The notes beneath the pieces were generated by a model. It ran no database searches. It worked only from the letters and a program-made list of their open reading frames with translations, and was not told the DNA's origin. A program made the translations under genes and the position numbers. From UBA5314 sp039679855 (GTDB taxonomy: Bacteria; Bacillota; Syntrophomonadia; Syntrophomonadales; Syntrophomonadaceae), in NCBI GenBank assembly GCA_039679855.1, contig JBDKUE010000009.1, positions 1 through 13,856 on the forward strand: a stretch of 13,856 nt of DNA, in the 5' to 3' direction. Of this stretch, positions 7,282-12,897 are shown piece after piece; the stretch's first letter is position 1; every line of letters begins with the position of its first letter.

Positions 7282-7641
7282 CTATTGCTGGAATCTTTCA
7301 ATAATTACAGAAAAATATTCAAAATCACCCTCAACTGGTGCCTCTGGCTTCTTGACCCGGACCTTGACCGCCTCTATTTCAAAATCGGCCAGAAGCCGGT
7401 CGGCAATGGCCTGGGCCAGGGCCTCCAGAAGATTAAAAGAAGGACCCTCTACAATATTTTGCACGCAATTGAAAACGGCTCCGTAATCAACAGTATCTTC
7501 TATATGATCGGAGCGGCAGGCCCTGGTCAGATCAAGGCTCAATTCAACATCAACTATAAAAGGCTGGGGACTTTGTTTCTCCTGAGGGGAAACCCCGTGG
7601 CAGGCGTGAAAACGCATCCCTTTCGCCGCAATTTTATCCAT
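7282..7641 (-). CDS. folB: Dihydroneopterin aldolase
   Basis: FolB cleaves 7,8-dihydroneopterin to 6-hydroxymethyl-dihydropterin and glycolaldehyde. The 119-residue protein is of normal size for this octameric tunnelling-fold enzyme. Visible features are GMRFHACHGVSPQEK with the conserved Glu21, DTVDYGAVF with Tyr53, NLLEALAQAIADRLL with Glu73 (pterin anchor), and VRVKKPEAPVEGDFEYFSV with the catalytic Lys98. Its ATG overlaps the end of folP by 8 nt (ATGGATAA), which suggests translational coupling. folK follows after 45 nt. Confidence 0.96.
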   Translation of the reverse strand: MDKIAAKGMRFHACHGVSPQEKQSPQPFIVDVELSLDLTRACRSDHIEDTVDYGAVFNCVQNIVEGPSFNLLEALAQAIADRLLADFEIEAVKVRVKKPEAPVEGDFEYFSVIIERFQQ

Positions 7642-8827
7642 TTTCTTTTACCACCGCAGCGGTCATGGCCGCCACCCGTACGCTCTCTTTTACATCATGC
7701 ACCCTTATTATCTGGGCACCGTTCATCACCGCCACCGCCACTACCGCCAGGCTTCCCTCCAGGCGGTCAGTAACCTCCAGGTTGAGGGTGGCGCCAATGA
7801 AACGCTTCCGGGAAGCCCCCACCACCAGGGGCAGACCCAGGCTTTTAAACTCCTTGAGCCGTTTGAGCAAAATCCGGTTCTGGGCCGGATCCTTGCCAAA
7901 GCCCAGGCCCGGGTCCAGCATTATTTTCTCCCGGCTTAAACCGGCAGCCTCCGCTTTATTTACGGCCTGGTCCAGTTCTTCCACAATATCGGCTACCAGA
8001 TCTGAATAGGGCTTACCCTGATCGATTTGCAGCCGATTGTGCATAAATATGGATGGGGCCTGGTATTCAACCAGAACCGGGAGCAGTTCCTTGTCCAAAC
8101 GCATGGCCCCCACATCGTTTATAATATGGGCTCCGGCCTCCAGGCATTCCCTGGCCACTCGGCCTCGAAAGGTGTCAACCGAAACAATCGCCCCTTCTGA
8201 AGCCAGATTTTCCACCACCGGCAAAACCCGGCGCAGCTCCTCTTCCTCATCTACGATCCGGGCGTCAGGCCTTGTGGAAGCTCCTCCCACATCAATTATA
8301 TCGGCCCCTTCCTCTCTCATCCTCCGGGACCGCTCAATCGCTGAGGTATAGTCGTAAAAGCGCCCCCCGTCCGAAAAGGAATCGGGGGTAACGTTTAGTA
8401 TTCCCATGATATAAGGGTGGCTGCCCAATTCCAGGGTCCGTCCGCCCGGGAGCGGAATCGTCCAGGATTCCAGCGCATAGTTCTTTAGTATTGCTTCGAT
8501 TTCCCCGGCCAATTCCTTTAGTCCAAAGGGCTGCACCCGGAGTTTCTGGGTGAGCAGGCGATAGTGCTTCAAGTTTCCCATCAAAAGGACATCGGTAAAG
8601 CCTTCAAACCTGAGGGCGTCCCTTTTTATAGCTGCTTCTCCGCCCTTGGACAGCATTTCCTGTTTGATGATATTGGCCGCCCGGCAGGATATGCCCTTTA
8701 ACTTGATGCAGCGGTGCAGGGCTTTGGGCTGCATATATGGATAAGCCCCAGGATCCACCCCGATCTGATCAAGAAACATCCTGGCCTCTTTTTGATCATC
8801 TATTACTACTACGCGGTGTCCTGTCAT
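7634..8827 (-). CDS. folP: Dihydropteroate synthase with N-terminal extension
   Basis: FolP condenses hydroxymethyl-dihydropterin pyrophosphate with p-aminobenzoate to make dihydropteroate, and is the sulfonamide target. The catalytic TIM barrel occupies about residues 130-397 and carries all main motifs: GILNVTPDSFSDGG at 142-155 (Asn145), DVGGASTRPDA at 179-189, VSVDTFR with Asp219, INDVG at 236-240, LDPGLGFGKD at 304-313, GASRKRFIG at 337-345 with the Ser-Arg-Lys phosphate site, and RVHDV at 375-379. Before it lies an extra domain of about 125 residues that classic 270-280-residue enzymes lack. Extended FolP proteins occur in anaerobic Firmicutes; the role of the extension is not known to me. 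The ATG has a GAGGT ribosome site and lies 9 nt after the HD gene. The folB start overlaps its stop. Confidence 0.97.
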   Translation of the reverse strand: MTGHRVVVIDDQKEARMFLDQIGVDPGAYPYMQPKALHRCIKLKGISCRAANIIKQEMLSKGGEAAIKRDALRFEGFTDVLLMGNLKHYRLLTQKLRVQPFGLKELAGEIEAILKNYALESWTIPLPGGRTLELGSHPYIMGILNVTPDSFSDGGRFYDYTSAIERSRRMREEGADIIDVGGASTRPDARIVDEEEELRRVLPVVENLASEGAIVSVDTFRGRVARECLEAGAHIINDVGAMRLDKELLPVLVEYQAPSIFMHNRLQIDQGKPYSDLVADIVEELDQAVNKAEAAGLSREKIMLDPGLGFGKDPAQNRILLKRLKEFKSLGLPLVVGASRKRFIGATLNLEVTDRLEGSLAVVAVAVMNGAQIIRVHDVKESVRVAAMTAAVVKENG

Positions 8828-8836
8828 ATCTTAACC

Positions 8837-9379
8837 TCAATACTCAAAACTGCTGATGGTAATCTCCATTTTCTTTACCTTGGGACAGAGATTGCGGTAG
8901 CTGCACTCACTGCACAGCAGGGAAAGATTGCTCATCCGCGACAAATTGTCCGCCCGGTGAATACGTTCGCCCAGGAAGCTCATATCGGTGCTGATATTGC
9001 TGTGCTCGTAAATAGCCCGCCCAACTATCTCAACCTCGCGGGTATTAAAAAAGGCGTGGGGTAAGATATCCCGCGCCACTCGCGCTCCAAAAGAAGCATG
9101 ATCAACACCTTCCTGCTGCTCCTTCCATTTGCCTATATCGTGCAGGAGCCCTGCGGCATAAACGATCTCTTTAGCTGCCAGTTTCCCGGACAGCCCGTTT
9201 TCCTTGATGAAATAATTCAAATCATTGTTTTCCAGAACCAGTATATAAGCGATACGGGCTACATCCAGGTGGTGCTGAAAGTCGTGCATGCAATACCGGA
9301 GCAGCTCTTCCGACTGCACATTGAGATTCAAATTTTCCTGGTATAGAGGCTCCTTTAACAGTAGTTCAATTCTCTTCAA
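8837..9379 (-). CDS. HD-domain metal-dependent phosphohydrolase with C-terminal Cys cluster
   Basis: The 180-residue protein is a small HD-superfamily member, expected to bind metal and hydrolyse a phosphoester. Ligand-type residues are in the right order: His37 (DFQHHLDV), His80-Asp81 (GLLHDIGKW), His94, His126 (YEHSN) and Asp144 (HRADNLSR). Near the end CSECSYRNLC places Cys156, Cys159 and Cys165, a possible Zn or Fe-S site. The start is TTG, supported by GAGGTGAT 5 nt upstream. It is the first gene of the folate run, 9 nt before folP. Neither GTP cyclohydrolase nor a dihydroneopterin phosphate phosphatase is in the window, so a pterin-phosphate substrate is conceivable, as is unrelated nucleotide hydrolysis. 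Substrate assignment is inference from position alone. Confidence 0.85.
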   Translation of the reverse strand: MKRIELLLKEPLYQENLNLNVQSEELLRYCMHDFQHHLDVARIAYILVLENNDLNYFIKENGLSGKLAAKEIVYAAGLLHDIGKWKEQQEGVDHASFGARVARDILPHAFFNTREVEIVGRAIYEHSNISTDMSFLGERIHRADNLSRMSNLSLLCSECSYRNLCPKVKKMEITISSFEY

Positions 9380-9384
9380 AAAAG

Positions 9385-9392
9385 ATCACCTC
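9385..9392 (-). promoter_or_regulatory. Strong ribosome binding site supporting a TTG start
   Basis: GAGGTGAT on the minus strand is an almost complete match to the anti-Shine-Dalgarno sequence and lies 5 nt before the TTG at 9379-9377. No ATG or GTG is as well placed, so TTG is taken as the start of the HD protein. Confidence 0.75.
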
Positions 9393-9465
9393 AAAACCCT
9401 GTTTTAGTACCTAATATATTAAACGAAAGGGTGAAAAATCCTCCCCTGAAGCAGGGAATAGTCCT

Positions 9466-9495
9466 ATTATAATACAGTATTTCTTGCCCCTACAA
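9466..9495 (-). promoter_or_regulatory. Possible promoter of the folate-pantothenate run
   Basis: On the minus strand a perfect TATAAT (9466-9471) is preceded at 18 bp by TTGTAG (9490-9495, 3 of 6 to the -35 consensus). Transcription would start near 9459, giving an 80-nt leader before the HD gene. The leader carries a hairpin at 9444-9456 (CCCTG-CTT-CAGGG). The -35 box is only 10 bp from the left palindrome of the transposase element, so the insertion reset whatever lay upstream. Confidence 0.5.
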
Positions 9496-9504
9496 GGCGA
9501 GACA

Positions 9505-9592
9505 GGGATTTTGCAACAGGGGGACGGAGATTTTGTTGCATTTCACAATAGTGAAATGCAACAAAATCTCCGTCCCCCTGTTGCAAAATCCC
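9505..9592. repeat. Left palindrome of the RAYT element (42-bp perfect arms)
   Basis: Arms 9505-9546 and 9551-9592 are perfectly complementary, closing on the loop AATA. Each arm contains TGCAACA and, 16 bp on, TGTTGCA, so each arm could also fold on itself. The conserved core is GGGGACGGAGATTTTGTTGC. It lies on the folate-promoter side, in the 320-bp gap between the HD and transposase genes. The rest of the gap, to 9699, is AT-rich and shows only the transposase ribosome site GAGGTG at 9689-9694. Confidence 0.95.
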
Positions 9593-9699
9593 CCGCACCC
9601 CATGTTACATTTTATGTTTTTGCACGTTTTATTACCTCTATTTATCCTATTATGTTATATTATGGTATTATTAGTATTATGATAATTGAGGTGCTTCCG

Positions 9700-10464
9700 A
9701 TGCGAAAAGCCAGGGAAAAGAGTAGTACCGGCATATATCATGTCGTGGCTAGAGGTCTTGATCGGCAGGTAATATTTCACCATGATAATGATTACAATAG
9801 ATATTTAACTCTTCTTTCTAAAAAGTCCAAGGAAATAGGTGTTTCTTTACTGGGTTACTGTTTGATGGATAATCATGTTCATTTGCTGGTCAATGAAGAG
9901 ACCGGGAATATTTCAGATTTTATGAGGAGTATGGGCGTTAGTTATGCATGGTGGTTTAATAGAAGATATGACCGTTCAGGTTATTTATTTCAAAACCGCT
10001 TTCATAGTGAAAGTGTTGAAAATGAGCCTTATTTGCTTGCCGTCCTAAGATATATACATCTAAATCCGGTAAAAGCTGAAATCGTACAATGCCCTGAAAA
10101 TTACCGCTGGAGCAGTTGCAGTGCTTATTACAGCAATAACGGTTCAGATTTTCTTCGCACTGATTTTATATTGAACCTATTCTCGGATAATCCGCTAATG
10201 GCCAAAGTTCAGTTCAAAGTATTTATGAATGAAGCATCTGGCGACCAGTGTCTTGATGTAAAACGTAAACCACGAAAAACAGACGCCGAAGTATATAACG
10301 AAATTGTTAAATTGTTAGGTGATCAGCCTTTAACCTTATTAAATCAATTGAGCAAGGCTGAGCGTAATGCAATACTAAAGGAATTGAAGACAATTGAAGG
10401 TAGCTCGGTTAGACAAATAGCCCGGATCACCAATATCGGCATAAGCACTATCTCAAGGGCTTAA
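9700..10464 (+). CDS. REP-associated tyrosine transposase (RAYT, IS200-like Y1 family)
   Basis: This 254-residue protein is a single-strand DNA transposase of the HUH/Y1 type. The N-terminal strand GIYHVVARG is at 11-19, the HUH motif in YCLMDNHVHLLV gives His59 and His61, and LRYIHLNPVKA at 116-126 carries Tyr118, the likely nucleophile. WSSCSAY at 137-143 is typical of RAYT proteins. The C-terminal tail has a helix-turn-helix-like stretch (SSVRQIARI near 235-243, then STISRA) that may bind the palindromes. The start is the ATG with GAGGTG just upstream; the frame is open further 5' but only through the palindrome. It is the sole plus-strand gene here. All expected motifs are intact, so it may be active. 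Related proteins are domesticated in some bacteria. Confidence 0.9.
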   Translation: MRKAREKSSTGIYHVVARGLDRQVIFHHDNDYNRYLTLLSKKSKEIGVSLLGYCLMDNHVHLLVNEETGNISDFMRSMGVSYAWWFNRRYDRSGYLFQNRFHSESVENEPYLLAVLRYIHLNPVKAEIVQCPENYRWSSCSAYYSNNGSDFLRTDFILNLFSDNPLMAKVQFKVFMNEASGDQCLDVKRKPRKTDAEVYNEIVKLLGDQPLTLLNQLSKAERNAILKELKTIEGSSVRQIARITNIGISTISRA

Positions 10465-10486
10465 AGAGCAACAGGGGTGCGGGGAC

Positions 10487-10564
10487 TTTGCAACACGGGG
10501 ACGGAGATTTTGTTGCATTCCACAAACGTGGAATGCAACAAAATCTCCGTCCCCGTGTTGCAAA
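10487..10564. repeat. Right palindrome of the RAYT element (37-bp perfect arms)
   Basis: Arms 10487-10523 and 10528-10564 are perfectly complementary, closing on AAAC. The sequence is close to the left palindrome but differs at two stem positions, and each change is matched by its partner base in the other arm. It ends 16 bp beyond the ndk stop codon. As a hairpin in the ndk transcript it could protect the 3' end, but no U-tract follows for intrinsic termination. Confidence 0.95.
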
Positions 10565-10580
10565 ACTAACCTCTTCAGAT

Positions 10581-10979
10581 TTAACCGAAGAAAAGGTTTA
10601 TCTCTCTTTGGGCGGCTTCCAGGGAATCGGAGCCGTGAATGAGATTTTCGGACATAACGGTTGCCAGGTCGCCGCGAATGGTGCCCGGGGCTGCATCCAG
10701 CGGGTTGGTGGCGCCCATCAGTTTTCGCACTGCCGCCACCGCGTTTTCTCCCTCCCAGACCATGGCTACTACCGGTCCGGAGGTTATGAACTCAACCAGC
10801 CCTGGAAAAAACGGTTTCCCCTGGTGCTCTGCATAATGGCGCCCGGCCAGTTCTTCGTCAATCTGCATCATTTTAGCGGCCCGCAGAATAAATCCCTTGC
10901 GCTCCAGACGGCTGATGATTTCCCCGACCAGTTTCCTCTGCACTCCGTCCGGTTTGACCATGACAAAGGTCTGTTCCAA
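10581..10979 (-). CDS. ndk: Nucleoside diphosphate kinase
   Basis: Ndk moves the gamma phosphate of ATP to nucleoside diphosphates through a phosphohistidine, balancing NTP and dNTP pools. The protein is 132 residues, slightly shorter than most bacterial forms (about 135-150). The start FVMVKPDGVQRKLVGEII carries the Lys9 motif; KPFFPGLVEFITSGPVVAMV (55-74) and KLMGATNPLDAAPGTIRGDL (86-105) are family blocks; the catalytic histidine is His115 in ENLIHGSDS. Within the usual GDFG region it reads GDLATVMSEN, a mild variation. The start is TTG with GGGAGG 7 nt upstream, overlapping the ftsH stop. It follows ftsH by 12 nt and is probably its operon partner. Confidence 0.96.
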   Translation of the reverse strand: MEQTFVMVKPDGVQRKLVGEIISRLERKGFILRAAKMMQIDEELAGRHYAEHQGKPFFPGLVEFITSGPVVAMVWEGENAVAAVRKLMGATNPLDAAPGTIRGDLATVMSENLIHGSDSLEAAQREINLFFG

Positions 10980-10986
10980 TATTAAT

Positions 10987-10992
10987 CCTCCC
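10987..10992 (-). promoter_or_regulatory. Ribosome binding site supporting the TTG start of ndk
   Basis: GGGAGG lies 7 nt before TTG (10979-10977) and shares a base with the ftsH TAG stop (10994-10992). This fixes an uncommon start codon and suggests tight coupling of the two genes. Confidence 0.7.
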
Positions 10993-12827
10993 TATTCGAC
11001 GATAGTTTCTTCCGGCTTTTCTTCTATGGGTTCACCCTTCATTATGGCTTCAAACGTGTTAGCCTCCAGGGTCTCTTTATCCATCAACCACCCGGCTACT
11101 TCGTGGAGTTTGTCCATATTGGCTTTTAATATCTCTTCCGCTTTGCTGTAGCTGTTTTCCATATAGAGGCTGGCTTCCTTGTCTATAGCATAGGCGATGG
11201 CGTCAGAGTAGTTGCGATCGCGGGATATATCCCGGCCCAGGAATACCTCTTCACTCTTATGGCCGAAGGTAATCGGACCCAGTTCCTCCGACATGCCGTA
11301 TTCGGTAATCATTTTCCGAACTATGCCGCTGGCCCGTTCCAAGTCGTTCTGGGCGCCGGTGCTGATATCGTTTAAGACCAGGGCTTCTGAAACCCGCCCG
11401 CCCAGGAGGGTGGTGACCTCATCCAGCAGGTAGGAACGGGTTATATAATTGCGGTCCTCTTCCGGCAGCAACAGGGTGTAGCCCCCGGCCCGGCCGCGCG
11501 GTATTATCGATATTTTGTGTATCTTATCGGTATGAGGCAGGAAATACCCAACCAGGGCATGACCGGCCTCGTGGAAGGCAACCAGTCTCTTTTCCTTTTC
11601 CGATATGACCCGGCTTTTCTTTTCCGGTCCGGCGATGACCCGCTCGATGGCTTCTTCCATCTCCTGCATATTGATCTTGCTCTTTCCGCGGCGGGCCGCC
11701 AGCAGGGCTGCCTCATTGACCATGTTGGCCAGATCGGCACCGGTAAATCCGGGAGTACGTTTAGCCAGGATGTCCAGTTTGATATCGTCATCCAGGGGTT
11801 TTTCCTGGACGTGAACTTCCAGAATGGCTTCGCGCCCTTTGACATCGGGGCGGTCAATCAAAATGTGGCGGTCAAACCTGCCCGGGCGTAAGAGGGCCGG
11901 GTCCAATATATCGGGGCGGTTGGTGGAAGCCATGACAATAATGCCTTCATTGGTGCTGAAGCCGTCCATCTCCACCAAAAGCTGGTTTAAGGTCTGTTCT
12001 CTTTCATCATGTCCACCGCCCAGACCGGCGCCGCGGTGCCGGCCAACTGCATCTATCTCATCGATGAAAACGATGCAGGGCGAGGTCTTCTTGGCCTGTT
12101 CAAACAGGTCCCTGACCCGGGCCGCACCGACGCCGACGAACATCTCTACAAAGTCGGAACCGCTTATCGAAAAGAAGGGCACTCCGGCCTCACCGGCCAC
12201 GGCCTTGGCCATCAGGGTTTTGCCGGTTCCCGGAGCTCCGAATAACAAGACTCCCTTGGGAATGCGCGCCCCAATGTTTATAAACTTCTGCGGGCTCTTG
12301 AGGAACTCCACTACTTCCTGCATTTCTTCCTTGGCTTCTTCGGCTCCGGCCACGTCTTTAAAGGTAATCTTGACCTGCTCCCCGGTCATAAGGCGGGCCC
12401 GGCTTTTGCCGAACTGCATCACCCGGTTGCCGCCCCCCTGGGTCTGATTCATAATGAAAACCAGGAAGGCAATTAAAATGACGATCGGCAAAAGAGTGCT
12501 TAAAAGCGACCAGTACCATGGCGGCGGCGGTTCGGGGTCGCTGCTGAAATAAACCCCTTTTTCCATTAAATAAGTTATAAAGCCGCTCTCCCTGGGTACA
12601 TTGGCCGTATAGGTAGAGCCGTCATTTAATTTGCCGCTTACCTTGTAGACCAGATCTTGAATAATAATATTGATGCTTTCAACTTGACCCTGTTCTATGT
12701 TGGAGACCAGTTCCGGGTAGGTAATCGCCTTGGGCTTTACTTCCGAAGTTGAAGCCATCTTCATGGCAAATAAGGCCAGAAGAACGATTAAAACATATAT
12801 GGCTATATTTTTAAAGGCTTTGTCCAA
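10992..12827 (-). CDS. ftsH: ATP-dependent zinc metalloprotease FtsH
   Basis: FtsH is a hexameric membrane-bound AAA+ protease that degrades misplaced membrane proteins and selected cytosolic regulators. The 611 residues show a first membrane helix at about 7-24, an external domain at 25-105, a second helix at about 107-126, and then the AAA module: Walker A GAPGTGKT (197-204), pore loop FVGVG (230-234), Walker B IVFIDEID (252-259), and second region of homology with RPGRFDR (314-320). The protease domain has the zinc motif HEAGH (419-423) and the third ligand Asp495 in GAQNDLERA. All key residues are intact. The start is TTG with AGGGGG 8 nt upstream. It follows tilS, a common Firmicute order, although the hpt gene often found between them is absent. 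ndk follows. Confidence 0.98.
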   Translation of the reverse strand: MDKAFKNIAIYVLIVLLALFAMKMASTSEVKPKAITYPELVSNIEQGQVESINIIIQDLVYKVSGKLNDGSTYTANVPRESGFITYLMEKGVYFSSDPEPPPPWYWSLLSTLLPIVILIAFLVFIMNQTQGGGNRVMQFGKSRARLMTGEQVKITFKDVAGAEEAKEEMQEVVEFLKSPQKFINIGARIPKGVLLFGAPGTGKTLMAKAVAGEAGVPFFSISGSDFVEMFVGVGAARVRDLFEQAKKTSPCIVFIDEIDAVGRHRGAGLGGGHDEREQTLNQLLVEMDGFSTNEGIIVMASTNRPDILDPALLRPGRFDRHILIDRPDVKGREAILEVHVQEKPLDDDIKLDILAKRTPGFTGADLANMVNEAALLAARRGKSKINMQEMEEAIERVIAGPEKKSRVISEKEKRLVAFHEAGHALVGYFLPHTDKIHKISIIPRGRAGGYTLLLPEEDRNYITRSYLLDEVTTLLGGRVSEALVLNDISTGAQNDLERASGIVRKMITEYGMSEELGPITFGHKSEEVFLGRDISRDRNYSDAIAYAIDKEASLYMENSYSKAEEILKANMDKLHEVAGWLMDKETLEANTFEAIMKGEPIEEKPEETIVE

Positions 12828-12868
12828 AAAGCTGTCCCCCTAATGAAATGCTTAAAAATATTCGTCAT

Positions 12869-12897
12869 ATTTTAGCATAATGTCCGGTCCTTTTCAA
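12869..12897 (-). promoter_or_regulatory. Sigma-A-type promoter of ftsH
   Basis: On the minus strand TTGAAA (12892-12897) and TAAAAT (12869-12874) each match 5 of 6 consensus bases and are exactly 17 bp apart; a TG one base before the -10 adds an extended element. The -35 box overlaps the tilS stop codon (12894-12896). Transcription would start near 12862, giving a leader of about 35 nt. Confidence 0.7.

Larger units (their letters stand above)
9505..10564 (+). mobile_element. RAYT transposase element bounded by two long palindromes
   Basis: A plus-strand transposase gene lies between two related perfect palindromes, inserted between ndk and the folate run, both of which are on the other strand. 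The inner sides of the palindromes extend as a longer inverted repeat: 9551-9601 against 10474-10523 match over about 50 bp with three substitutions and a one-base gap, ending in CCCCGCACCCC and GGGGTGCGGGG facing the gene. The coding part is visibly AT-richer than its neighbours, a sign of separate origin. No target-site duplication could be recognised. This fits a REP sequence with its REP-associated tyrosine transposase. Confidence 0.8.

Noticed and set aside
9380..9459. Tetrahydrofolate riboswitch in the folate-run leader
   Set aside because: The leader is short and I cannot find the conserved junction sequence of that class.
9484..9699. 72-residue N-terminal extension of the transposase frame
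   Set aside because: It only reads through the palindrome and AT-rich spacer, resembles no transposase N-terminus, and the ATG at 9700 has a good GAGGTG ribosome site and starts at the normal family N-terminus.
9505..10564. CRISPR-like array from the repeated palindromes
   Set aside because: There are only two copies, about 0.9 kb apart, in inverted context with a transposase between them.
10488..10985. Plus-strand open frame starting in the right palindrome
   Set aside because: It starts inside the hairpin and then runs antisense through ndk; the protein has no recognisable features.
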